NCBI GenBank assembly: GCA_947488755.1
Contig: CANLAD010000001.1
Location: forward strand, 1,502,247 to 1,566,246
Direction of reading: 5' to 3'
Source of the DNA: an uncultured Erythrobacter sp.
GTDB lineage: Bacteria; Pseudomonadota; Alphaproteobacteria; Sphingomonadales; Sphingomonadaceae
DNA: 64,000 nt
Shown here: in pieces, positions 53,797-62,544 of the stretch
How the letters are laid out: every line of letters begins with the position of its first letter
Numbering within the stretch: the stretch's first letter is position 1
Position numbers and translations under genes: made by a program
Notes under the pieces: model-generated
The model's database searches: none
Told to the model about the DNA's origin: nothing
Seen by the model: the letters and a program-made list of their open reading frames with translations, nothing else

Positions 53797-54855
53797 TCAG
53801 AGGGGCGACCACTCACCGCCATCCTCGGGCTGATCCTCGACTTCGGCGGCGTTGGTTTCGGTCGAGGTGCGATCGGGCAGGTAGCTCAGCACGGCGTCGA
53901 GCAGTGCGTCGATCCCCTCGCCGCTCGCGCCCGACACGGGGAACACCTTGTCTGCACCCGCCGCGATCAGTTCCTCGGCGAAGGCCTCGCCCAGTTCCTC
54001 ATCCGCCAGATCGAGCTTGTTCAACGCGACCAGACGTGGCTTGTCGGCTAGGCCTTCGCCATAGGCTTCCAGCTCTTCCTCGACCACGCGCATGGCCTCG
54101 ACCGGATCGTCGCCGGCGATGTCGATGAGGTGAATCAGAACCCGGCAACGTTCGATATGCCCCAGAAACCGGTCCCCGATCCCCGCACCATCCGCTGCGC
54201 CCTCGATCAAGCCAGGAATATCGGCGAGCACGAATTCGCGCGCCCTGTGGCGAACCACGCCGAGCTTCGGGATCAGTGTGGTGAAGGCATAGTGCCCGAC
54301 CTTGGCCCGAGCATTCGAGACCTGATTGATGAAGGTCGATTTGCCCGCATTCGGCAGACCCACCAACCCGACATCGGCAAGCAGTTTCAGCCGCAGCCAC
54401 ACCCACATCTCTGCGCCCGGTTCGCCCGGCTGATGCTGGCGCGGGGCGCGGTTGGTGGCGCTTTTATAGGACGTGTTGCCGCGCCCGCCCTGTCCGCCTT
54501 CGAGGAAAACGACGCGCTGGCCGACCTCCGTAAAATCGGCGAGCACTTCTTCCTTGTCTTCAGACAAGACCTGTGTGCCGACCGGCACTTCGATCACCAG
54601 GTCGCGCGCCCCCGCGCCGGTGCGGTTCTTGCCCTGTCCGTGATTGCCGCGCTTCGCCTTGAAGTGTTGCGAATAGCGAAAGTCGATCAGCGTATTGAGG
54701 CCCTGCACCGCCTCGAACACGATGTCGCCGCCCTTGCCGCCATTGCCGCCATCCGGCCCGCCGAATTCGACATAGGCCTCGCGCCGGAACGAGACGGCAC
54801 CAGGGCCGCCCCCGCCGGACTTCAGACAGATTTTGGCCTGGTCGAGAAAATGCAT
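53797..54855 (-). CDS. obg: GTPase Obg (CgtA)
   Basis: 352 aa from the ATG at 54855. The glycine-rich Obg fold with [15 protein letters not shown] and [14 protein letters not shown] comes first. The G domain follows: G1 [17 protein letters not shown] near residue 165, G3 [16 protein letters not shown] near 212 and G4 ALNKLDLAD near 279. It is an essential 50S-assembly and stringent-response GTPase. The C-terminal tail is acidic and short. Confidence 0.95.
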   Translation of the reverse strand: MHFLDQAKICLKSGGGGPGAVSFRREAYVEFGGPDGGNGGKGGDIVFEAVQGLNTLIDFRYSQHFKAKRGNHGQGKNRTGAGARDLVIEVPVGTQVLSEDKEEVLADFTEVGQRVVFLEGGQGGRGNTSYKSATNRAPRQHQPGEPGAEMWVWLRLKLLADVGLVGLPNAGKSTFINQVSNARAKVGHYAFTTLIPKLGVVRHRAREFVLADIPGLIEGAADGAGIGDRFLGHIERCRVLIHLIDIAGDDPVEAMRVVEEELEAYGEGLADKPRLVALNKLDLADEELGEAFAEELIAAGADKVFPVSGASGEGIDALLDAVLSYLPDRTSTETNAAEVEDQPEDGGEWSPL

Positions 54856-54894
54856 GGGACGCACCTATGCATTGTGCGCAAGAAAAGCGAGGGG

Positions 54895-56832
54895 TCAGAA
54901 CCGCGCCTCTAACCCGACCGCCGCACTACGCCCGGGGGAAACGAAGCTGAACACCTGCTCATAGCGCTCATCCAGCAGGTTATCGACGCGCCCGAAGACT
55001 TCGATCCGCCGCGTCAGCCGCAAGCGCGCGTTGAGATTGACCAGCGTGTAATCGTCCAGCGTCACCGGGGTCGGGACGAACCCGGGACCAAAGGAATTGT
55101 CCACCGCCTCCCCATTGTAGCGGACCACGAGATTGGCCGATGCCGCATCCTCCGGTGCCTCCCAATTCAACACCGCGCTTGCGACATGATCGGGGCGGCG
55201 CACCTCCTCGACCCCATCCTCCTCGGCGTCGAGGAATGTGTAGGCGCCGGTGAACGAAAAGCCGCTGCCCAACCGCGCCAAAAGAGCGACTTCAACGCCC
55301 TGCTGTGTGCTGTCGGTCACCCGGTTTGCGGGGCTCTGGATGAAGTCGGGTGGCGGGAAGTCGGTGAAAATCTCGTTTTCGAGTTCGGCATTGAAATAGG
55401 TTGCTGACAAGGTGGCGGCACCTTGCCCGAAATCCTGATCGAAGCCGACTTCCCAGCTGGTCGATTTCTCCGGCTCAAGGTCGGAATTGCCCACAAACAC
55501 CCCGTCGATAAAGCCGAACAGCTCGCCGAAAGTCGGGTTCTTGATCCCCGATCCGGCAGCTGCGCGAAACCGGGTCGTATCGGTCAGGCGATACCCGGTG
55601 CCGACGCGAAACGTGGTCGTATCTGCGAAACGATCATTGATGTCGTGCCGAACGGCAGCAGTGAAGTCCGCGCGTTCGCCCACATACCGATACTCGCCGA
55701 CCAGCCCGACATTCTCGATCTCGCGCCGCTCGTCGAACGTCCCGACATTGCGGAAGCCTTCCTCCTCATAATCTGCGGCGAAGGTGAGCGCGTGACCGCT
55801 GACGCCGAAATCGTAGGTCGTGACATAGGAGGCCTTGAGCCGGTCACTCTCGATATCGAGGGCAAGGCCGAAAGGGGTTACATTCTGGCGGTTGATAGCG
55901 GCGATCTGCGCAGAGAGATCATGCGTCCAATCGCCGTCCAGTGCGTCGTAGCGAGCGCCGATAAGCGCATAAAGCCCCTCGTTTTCGAACCCGGCACCCG
56001 GGCTGTCTACAACGAGGCCGAAGGTCGAACTGTCAGGCGTGAAATCCTCGTTGTTGGCTTGACCTTCGGTCAAGATGTAACGTCCAGTCGCGCGCAGGGT
56101 CAGGCCATCCGAAAGGTCAACGCTACCCTTTCCAGAGAACGTGTAGCTGTCGCGACCGATGTCGCGCGTGCCGCCGCGTGCGTTGGGCTGTCCATCGGTG
56201 CTGACGACAGTTGCTGAGAGCGCGGCGTCCCACCTCTCCCCAACAGCGCCGTAGCGCGCCGCGCCGTTGACCGTGTCGTGAGTGCCCCCTTCGATCCGCG
56301 CGACCAGACCCGGCACAGCGCGCGCATCGGCACTTTGATAGGCGATCACGCCGCCGACCGCGTCGTTCCCATAGAGCGCCGATTGCGGACCGCGCAGCAC
56401 TTCGACGCGGCTGCCGATCTCGGCCTGCAGGGTGCCGATATCGAACTCGCCGCTGAACGGGTCTGCGACCTCGATCCCGTCGACGAGCACAAGCACCTGA
56501 TTTGCCTCCGCCCCGCGCACGCGCACCTGCGTCTGGCCTGCGACCGCGCTGACCGCGACGCCCGGCACATCGCGCAGCACATCGGCGATGTCACGGACCT
56601 GGCGGTTCTCGATCTGCTCGGAAGTGATGACTGTGACCGAGCCGGTGTAATCGCGTTCAGGGACACCCTCCGCTCGGCTGGCGGAGACGACGATCGCAGG
56701 TTTGATCGACGGGATGTAGTAACCCTCGCGCGCGCGCTCTTTGATCTCGTCATCGTCGGCCTGCGCCATCGCTGGCGCGCTGCCGCACAGCGCGACCACA
56801 GCCGCACCGCCTAACCATTTCGTCCTGTTCAT
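54895..56832 (-). CDS. btuB: TonB-dependent vitamin B12 receptor, BtuB-like
   Basis: 645 aa with a signal peptide ending AMAQA and a good GGAAGG site. The plug domain has TGSVTVITSEQIENRQVRDIADVL, RVRGAEANQVLVLVDGIEVAD and VEVLRGPQSALYGNDAVGGVI. The 22-strand barrel ends in an aromatic residue (VGLEARF). A putative TonB box lies near IVVSASR. A cobalamin riboswitch upstream supports cobalamin or a related corrinoid as the ligand. Confidence 0.92.
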   Translation of the reverse strand: MNRTKWLGGAAVVALCGSAPAMAQADDDEIKERAREGYYIPSIKPAIVVSASRAEGVPERDYTGSVTVITSEQIENRQVRDIADVLRDVPGVAVSAVAGQTQVRVRGAEANQVLVLVDGIEVADPFSGEFDIGTLQAEIGSRVEVLRGPQSALYGNDAVGGVIAYQSADARAVPGLVARIEGGTHDTVNGAARYGAVGERWDAALSATVVSTDGQPNARGGTRDIGRDSYTFSGKGSVDLSDGLTLRATGRYILTEGQANNEDFTPDSSTFGLVVDSPGAGFENEGLYALIGARYDALDGDWTHDLSAQIAAINRQNVTPFGLALDIESDRLKASYVTTYDFGVSGHALTFAADYEEEGFRNVGTFDERREIENVGLVGEYRYVGERADFTAAVRHDINDRFADTTTFRVGTGYRLTDTTRFRAAAGSGIKNPTFGELFGFIDGVFVGNSDLEPEKSTSWEVGFDQDFGQGAATLSATYFNAELENEIFTDFPPPDFIQSPANRVTDSTQQGVEVALLARLGSGFSFTGAYTFLDAEEDGVEEVRRPDHVASAVLNWEAPEDAASANLVVRYNGEAVDNSFGPGFVPTPVTLDDYTLVNLNARLRLTRRIEVFGRVDNLLDERYEQVFSFVSPGRSAAVGLEARF

Positions 56833-56959
56833 CGTAAAATTCCTTCCGCACGAGCAAAATCAAAGGCTCGTCCGGAACCATCCCAGTCGAACCGCCAATT
56901 CGTCGCTCGAAACGAAAGTTCATTCGCGCCGGGTCAGTCCCTGAACCGGGCAACAAGCG

Positions 56960-57140
56960 ACACTCGCCGGTCGGTCTCCTGGCTTACGGGTCGCTGCGGC
57001 TGTTTCACCTTCCCAAGGCTTGAAAAAACCTCAGTGGTTGCGCGCTCCCGCTGAAATGGAGAACCCGCGCGAAACAGTCGCTCACCGCTTACAGTTGCAG
57101 GGACAGCCGCGGAATTGCACCGCGTTCCCGTTACCGATGA
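56960..57140 (-). ncRNA. Cobalamin (AdoCbl) riboswitch
   Basis: Read on the minus strand the leader contains the conserved core with GCAATTCCGCGGC, TGTCCCTGCAAC and GGGAAGGTGAAACAG, and the B12-box AGCCAGGAGACC at 56975-56986. These are the hallmark elements of the cobalamin riboswitch in correct order. It lies 128 bases before the btuB start and should lower its expression when cobalamin is plentiful. Exact ends are approximate. Confidence 0.93.
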
Positions 57141-57204
57141 GTGTCAATGTGATTAGACAGGTGCGCGGCACCGCGCAAGAGAGGCGTGCCGGCTTGAAGA
57201 AACC

Positions 57205-57280
<76 letters not shown>

Positions 57281-57367
57281 GTTCCAGGCAGGCGGGCGCT
57301 TTAACGCGAAGGAAATCGCGCCGCAACCCGCCTTCGCACCGAGCAACAACCCCTTGAAGGTCGTGGT

Positions 57368-58345
57368 TTAGCTCGGTGTATTTCCCGCCGTGTCCTCATC
57401 CAGCTTTTCGCGCGCGACTGGCTCGACGACGGGTTGGGATATCGTATTTTCGGGTAGCGGAATGACCGGCACGGCGACCCCCGTATCCGGATCGGTCACG
57501 CGCTGAGTCTGTACGCCAGGTGCGGCCAGCGTCGCCTCGGGACTGCTGCTCACACCGGGAATGCGCAGTCGGTTCATCCGCGCTTCCTGGGTTGCCACCC
57601 AGCCCGGCTGCGTCGCGCCGAACTGTTCGCCCCACTTCGCGTCCCACTCCGAGGAGGCCCGTTGATACGCCTCGTACTCCTCGAAGAACTGCTCGAAGGG
57701 CTGCTCGAGCTGGGCAAAGTTGTCACGCGCGAAGATCGCGGGGTCGGCGGGCGGTGCGGCCAGCGCCCGGTTCGATATGTCGAGCGCCGCGCGGCAGAAA
57801 CGCGAACGAGCGGGAGGAAGCGCGAAGAAATTATAGACCGCCGTCATCTGCTGCTCGCGCGCGAGCATCCCGTCGCGACGGGTCTCTGCGTCTTCTGCGT
57901 ATCTGCGATCGATCCGCTGGTTCACCTCGCGCAGCGCAGCGGCGTGATCGCCGATGAAGGCGCCGTAAGCGGTGACGATCGGCTCGTATTGCGGCGCGGT
58001 GCAGTTGAGCGCGGCCACGTTCCAGGCGGAGCGGAAGTGCCACAGCTCTTCGTCCTGCGAGATGCCACGATTTATAGTATCGCGACGGCCCATGAAGTTC
58101 TTGCCCGGAATGTCCATGACGTAGGCCGCTCCCCCCGGCGGTAGCGGGCGGTAGGGCACCTGCTCGCGCTGAACCGGCGGCGGTGGTGGAGGCGGCGGTG
58201 GCGGAGGTGGTGGCGGGGGAGGCGTCGCGCAGGCTCCGAGCATGGCGATTGTGGTGGCGATTACGACGATTTTAAGGGGGGGACTGGCGGTGCGCCGCCC
58301 GTCGTTATCATTGGCGCAGGTTGCGTTGCTCGCAGCGATAGTCAT
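57368..58345 (-). CDS. Lipoprotein with a run of sixteen prolines
   Basis: 325 aa. The signal segment LKIVVIATTIAMLGAC has a good lipobox; the mature protein starts right before a run of 16 Pro residues. These use mixed CCN codons, so slippage is not the cause. The following domain (about 65-330) is helical with several Cys and Trp; FMGRRDTINRGISQDEELWHFRSAWNVAALNCTAPQY is distinctive but unknown to me. The proline run would demand EF-P for translation. Confidence 0.7.
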   Translation of the reverse strand: MTIAASNATCANDNDGRRTASPPLKIVVIATTIAMLGACATPPPPPPPPPPPPPPPPVQREQVPYRPLPPGGAAYVMDIPGKNFMGRRDTINRGISQDEELWHFRSAWNVAALNCTAPQYEPIVTAYGAFIGDHAAALREVNQRIDRRYAEDAETRRDGMLAREQQMTAVYNFFALPPARSRFCRAALDISNRALAAPPADPAIFARDNFAQLEQPFEQFFEEYEAYQRASSEWDAKWGEQFGATQPGWVATQEARMNRLRIPGVSSSPEATLAAPGVQTQRVTDPDTGVAVPVIPLPENTISQPVVEPVAREKLDEDTAGNTPS

Positions 58346-58472
58346 AAATCAATAAGGCCTTTTGTCCTCTGGCGATCCCGTCGGTCACGGGCACCATGTG
58401 GCCCCGCGCCTTGCTCTTGGCTGAAGCACCCGAGCGTGCAGGGTTGCATAAAGTGATGGAACGACAAAAGAA

Positions 58473-58503
58473 ATGCCCGGGACCGCATTCCGGTCCCGGG
58501 CAT
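58473..58503 (-). terminator. Terminator of the Bax inhibitor-1 gene
   Basis: ATGCCCGGGACCG (58473-58485), loop CATTC, CGGTCCCGGGCAT (58491-58503): a perfect 13-base stem. On the minus strand it is followed by TTCTTTTGTC, a T-rich tract. It lies 50 bases past the stop at 58553. Confidence 0.82.
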
Positions 58504-58552
58504 CTATATCTGGTCGTGGTTCGCGGGGCAGGCTGCCCCGCAAACGCCCCGG

Positions 58553-59299
58553 TTATTCGCGGCTGCCGAGGAATTGCAGCAGGAACATGAACATGTTGAC
58601 AAAGTCGAGATAGAGGCTCGTCGCGCCCATGATCACGGCCTTGCCCATCATCTCCGTCCCGCGCAGATATTGGTACTGGTTCTTCAGCCGCTGCGTATCG
58701 TATGCAGTAAGCCCGGCGAAAATCAGCACGCCAAGGCCGCTGATGACGAAGGCGAGCGTGCCCGACTGCAGGAACATGTTCAGAACCATCGCGATAATGA
58801 GGCCGATCACACCCATGATCAGGAACGTGCCCATCGCGGACAGATCCTTCTTGGTCGTGTAGCCGAACAGCGAAAGTCCAGCGAATGCACCAGCGGTCGC
58901 GAAGAAGGTCAGAGCGATCGATTCGCCGGTAAAGACGAGGAAGATCGTCGAGAGCGACAGCCCCATGACGGTCGCAAAGGACCAGAACAGGATCTGCAGC
59001 GTGCCCTGGCTCATGCGGTTCAGCCCGAAATTCATCGCGAGGATGAAGCCAAGCGGCGCAAGTGCGACGATCCACATCAGCGGACCGCTGGCGAAGGCAT
59101 AGGCAAGCCCCGTGGCAGCCGCCGCCATCGCGACGATACCGGTCAGCAACACGCCCGATGCCATGTAATTGTAGATCGAGAGCATGTACGAACGCAGGCC
59201 CTCATCGTAGGAAGCGCGCGACGCGACGTCCCCACCGGCGCGCGGCACCGCGCTACCGAAGGCTTCGCGCCGACGTTCAGAATCGTTCCAGTTGGCCAT
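58553..59299 (-). CDS. Bax inhibitor-1/YccA family membrane protein
   Basis: 248 aa with seven hydrophobic helices after a 30-residue soluble N-terminus. The family features are seen: ASGVLLTGIVAM near residue 46, SLFGYTTKKDLSAMGTFLIMG, and TAYDTQRLKNQYQYL near the end with conserved Asp. Members regulate calcium leak or protease FtsH in bacteria; the role here is unknown. AAGGGA precedes the ATG at 59299. Single gene. Confidence 0.9.
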   Translation of the reverse strand: MANWNDSERRREAFGSAVPRAGGDVASRASYDEGLRSYMLSIYNYMASGVLLTGIVAMAAAATGLAYAFASGPLMWIVALAPLGFILAMNFGLNRMSQGTLQILFWSFATVMGLSLSTIFLVFTGESIALTFFATAGAFAGLSLFGYTTKKDLSAMGTFLIMGVIGLIIAMVLNMFLQSGTLAFVISGLGVLIFAGLTAYDTQRLKNQYQYLRGTEMMGKAVIMGATSLYLDFVNMFMFLLQFLGSRE

Positions 59300-59447
59300 T
59301 ACAATCCCTTGTTTCTCACCAAACGGCGCGAACTGCCGCGCCCTCTGCTGTGCAATATCGTGGGATTGCGCACGTTTTTCAAGCGAAACCGGCGCGCAAT
59401 CGACGGATGACGTTCACTTTTTGAACCTTTAAGCTTAACGAAAGCTT

Positions 59448-60257
59448 TCAAGCAGCCCCGCGCGACAGCTGAGCGCCGCGATCGCGCGTGGCGGCAAGCG
59501 TATCGGTGAGCAGACGCACCAGCGCGGCATCGGCGTCGAGTACGTTCAGTCCCTCGCGCGTCATCCCGCCCGGGCTCGCCACACGGTCCGCCAGCGCGCC
59601 GGGATCGATCTCTTCCTGCGCGGCCAGTGCGGCCGCGCCCTCGACCATCGTCAATGCCAGCATGTCGGCCTGATCGCGCTCGATCCCGAGCGAGGCCGTC
59701 GCCTCGGCAAGCGCATCGATGAAGCGATAGACGAAACCCGGCCCGGATCCGGCGAGCGCGGTGACGACATCGAACTTCGCCTCGTCTTCGAGCCATGTCG
59801 CGGTGCCGAGCCGATCGTAGAAACCGGTCAGGTCGCGACGGGCGCTTTCATCAACGCCCTCACCCAACAGGATGATCGGCGACTTGTTGATGCGCGCTGC
59901 GAGGTTGGGCATCACTCTGATGTGCGCAGCGGCGCTGGGAAAAGCCTGTTGAAGCTGCCCGATGGTCAGTCCGGCAAGCAGCGAATGCACCGCGACACCT
60001 TCGCCCGTCAGCGCTTGCAAGCCCGGAGCCAGATTGCCCAGTTGCTGCGGCTTGAAGCCTAGCAGCACCGCATCATGCGCAAAGTCGGCCACCTGCGCGA
60101 CCTCGCGGTACAACGCTACGCCTTCGGGCGCGCTCTCCAACCCCGGATCGAGAACCGCGAGCCGGTTGGCATCCAAGCCCGATCCCAGCCACCCGGCCAG
60201 CATCGCGCCGCCCATATTGCCGCAGCCAATGATTAATAAGCGTTCCGGCTGGGGCAC
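59448..60257 (-). CDS. proC: Pyrroline-5-carboxylate reductase
   Basis: 269 aa from the GTG at 60257, chosen because GGGGAGG lies 8 bases upstream and the Rossmann motif LLIIGCGNMGGAMLAGW follows at once; ATG 60281 would start inside the YbjN gene. The signature SPGGMTREGLNVLDADAALVRLL near the C-terminus is typical. It makes proline from pyrroline-5-carboxylate with NADPH. It begins 4 bases after the YbjN stop. Confidence 0.92.
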   Translation of the reverse strand: MPQPERLLIIGCGNMGGAMLAGWLGSGLDANRLAVLDPGLESAPEGVALYREVAQVADFAHDAVLLGFKPQQLGNLAPGLQALTGEGVAVHSLLAGLTIGQLQQAFPSAAAHIRVMPNLAARINKSPIILLGEGVDESARRDLTGFYDRLGTATWLEDEAKFDVVTALAGSGPGFVYRFIDALAEATASLGIERDQADMLALTMVEGAAALAAQEEIDPGALADRVASPGGMTREGLNVLDADAALVRLLTDTLAATRDRGAQLSRGAA

Positions 60258-60261
60258 GGGC

Positions 60262-60768
60262 CTAGGCCTCCCCCATCGCATCGACCATCGCCGCGTCGAG
60301 CGCATCGCGCGGGCTCTTGTCGCCCCACATCACGAACTGGAATGCGGGGTAGAACCGGTCGCATTCGTCGATTGCATTTTCGACCAGTGACTGCGCCTGC
60401 GTGATGCTCAGCATGCCATCATCTCCGAGCAAGGCGCCGTGGCGATAAAGGAGCATGTCGCCGTTCGACCAGATATCGAAATGCCCCAGCCACATCTGTT
60501 CGTTGACGAGGCTGAGCAGTTCGTAGGCCTCCACCCGCTTTTCCCGCGTGACGCGGATATCGGGCAGGCACATCAGTTGCAGCACGTTGTCCGCCGCGCG
60601 CCAGATCGCGCGCACCTGATACTTTGCCCAGCTGCCCTGCACCTCGCCCGCCATCTCGTCATCGGCCACCATCTCGCAGTCCCACCCGCGCGCCTCGAAC
60701 AGGGCGGTGAGCATTTCTACCGGCGCCGCATCGTCGTCGGCCTGCGGTTCGGGTTCGCGCGGGCTCAT
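60262..60768 (-). CDS. YbjN domain protein
   Basis: 168 aa. An acidic N-terminus is followed by the YbjN fold with LTALFEARGWDCEM, RVEAYELLSLVNEQMWLGHFDI, which is the usual YbjN core, and a C-terminal helix with ENAIDECDRFYPAFQFVMWG. YbjN proteins influence motility, stress and amino-acid traits in enterobacteria, by unknown means. In Sphingomonadales it is commonly next to proC. Confidence 0.88.
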   Translation of the reverse strand: MSPREPEPQADDDAAPVEMLTALFEARGWDCEMVADDEMAGEVQGSWAKYQVRAIWRAADNVLQLMCLPDIRVTREKRVEAYELLSLVNEQMWLGHFDIWSNGDMLLYRHGALLGDDGMLSITQAQSLVENAIDECDRFYPAFQFVMWGDKSPRDALDAAMVDAMGEA

Positions 60769-60926
60769 CGGGCTGGCCCGGCTATGGGGGTGCGTTCATT
60801 TTTCATTGACCATGCGAATGCCCGTTCACCCGGCCTCTTGGCAATGCGGGCAGCAACAGCCCTTGGGGAGAACGCAAAGCGTCTGTTCAAACCCTGTGCA
60901 CAGAAAGCCGGGGATGGCGCGAGATT

Positions 60927-62426
60927 TTAGTCAAGTGCCTGAATTTCCGTGCCTTCCGGACTGGTGTAGGGAAACGTATCGATCCCCTGCGCGGACAAGG
61001 CATTGACCAGGGCGCGCGCATCGGCCTCGCTATCGAGTGGTCCGGCGAGCAGGCGATTGGCCTGGCCCCATACCACCGTATGCGGCTCATAATCGCCCAG
61101 CAGCTGCGGTGCGCGGCGTGTCAGACGGCGCCAGTCGAACGTTAAAGCCGTCAGATCCTGCCCGGTCGCGACCTGCACCCAGACGCGGCGCGGATTCTCA
61201 GGCTCACCGGGCGGTGCGGCGACAGGTGCGGCTTCGCGCGGAACTTCTATCGCAGCGATATCGACGGCCTCGCCTGACGGCGCGGTGACAGGAAGGTCGC
61301 CATTATCCAGATCGGCAAAGACATCGGCGACCCTTGCGGCGCCCCGGGCAGCGGCGCTCGTAGTGGTGCCGGGCTCGCCGACCTCGCTTGTTTCGATGAC
61401 CGGCAGGGCGGCGGACATCGTGGTCCCCGTGGCGGATGCTGCTTCCATTTCGACGTTTGCCGGGACTTCGGCCATTGCGACCGTTCCCGCTTCAGCCTGC
61501 GGGACCGCCTGCGTGACTTCCTGCGAAACGGTTTCGATCGGTGCGCCAAGTGGCTCACCTGCCGGTTCCAAAGGCCGGTCCAGTACCTCCTCGCTCGCAA
61601 AACGGGCGATGCGCGGATCCTCGCGTCCGATATCGGCGGCGCGCGGGAAGATTCCCAGGTTTGCCGCGGCAGCCTGTTGTGCAGGAGTCAGGCGCGGCAT
61701 GAAAGCGAGATATGGCGTGATCCTTCCCGCAAGATCGGGCGGCATCACCGCATCGACGATGGCATTCGCACGATCGGCCTCGCCCAAGATAGCAAGCCCG
61801 AACGCGCGCACGCGAAAGGCCGCGAAATCACGCGCTTCGAGGAGCGGAGAGAGCGTGTCCTGAAAACCGTCGGCATCCTGCCCGATTGCCTGGCTCAGGG
61901 CCAGCCGTCGGCGTGCCTCATCGTTCTGCGGATCGAGTTCCAGCGCGCGGGCGTATGCCGTCTGCGCCGCGTTCTGCTGCCCCACCATATCCAGCGCCAG
62001 GCCCCGATCGGTCAGAACCGCGCCCGCCGGTGCGCCTGCGGCCTGCGCAGCCGCGAATAGAGGAAGCGCCGCGACCGGGCGGCCCGACCGCAGATAGACC
62101 CGCGCCGTGCCCAGCTTAACGCGCGCATCGTTCGGCGCAAGATCGGCGGCGCGTCCGTAAAAGCCGATCGCCGCGTCGTAGTCACCGACCGCAAAGGAGG
62201 CATCCGCAGCCTCAAGCAGCGCGGCGAGTTGCCGAGGCCGGCGCGCCAGCGATTTCAGTGCGCGATTGAGGCGTTGCACATCCTGCGAAGGAAGCGGCTG
62301 CACCACTTCGCGAGAAGCCGTGTTCGGGGCCGCGCTCTGAGCATTCACAGGTTGCGCCAGGCCTGCAAAGGTCAGAGCGATGGGTGCTACCAAGCTTGTA
62401 CGAAGAAGATGTCTGATAGGGTTCAC
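60927..62426 (-). CDS. Exported TPR protein with C-terminal SPOR domain
   Basis: 499 aa, GTG start. A signal peptide (LVAPIALTFAGLAQPVNAQ) leads to TPR-like repeats (YDAAIGFYGRAADLAPNDARVKLGTARVYLRSGRP, then QNAAQTAYARALELDPQNDEA). A long Pro/Ala/Glu-rich disordered linker (about 260-415) is followed by a SPOR domain (VWVQVATGQD to GIDTFPYTS), which binds denuded glycan at the septum. A division or peptidoglycan role is likely, and ftsZ is the next gene upstream (62545). Confidence 0.82.
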   Translation of the reverse strand: MNPIRHLLRTSLVAPIALTFAGLAQPVNAQSAAPNTASREVVQPLPSQDVQRLNRALKSLARRPRQLAALLEAADASFAVGDYDAAIGFYGRAADLAPNDARVKLGTARVYLRSGRPVAALPLFAAAQAAGAPAGAVLTDRGLALDMVGQQNAAQTAYARALELDPQNDEARRRLALSQAIGQDADGFQDTLSPLLEARDFAAFRVRAFGLAILGEADRANAIVDAVMPPDLAGRITPYLAFMPRLTPAQQAAAANLGIFPRAADIGREDPRIARFASEEVLDRPLEPAGEPLGAPIETVSQEVTQAVPQAEAGTVAMAEVPANVEMEAASATGTTMSAALPVIETSEVGEPGTTTSAAARGAARVADVFADLDNGDLPVTAPSGEAVDIAAIEVPREAAPVAAPPGEPENPRRVWVQVATGQDLTALTFDWRRLTRRAPQLLGDYEPHTVVWGQANRLLAGPLDSEADARALVNALSAQGIDTFPYTSPEGTEIQALD

Positions 62427-62544
62427 GGCTTCAAGCTGCTACGTCAAAACACGAAGCGCGCTACCCGCCAGCAGCTGAACACACGGCGAATAGCGCCGAT
62501 CGGACGACGAAGCGTGGCGCTCCACGCACCGGTCTGGGTGAAGT

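Noticed and set aside
59400..59447. AAGCTT repeats and GTTCA/TGAAC pairing near 59414-59447 considered as a proC terminator
   Set aside because: Stems are only 5-6 bases and there is no steady T run; too weak to call.
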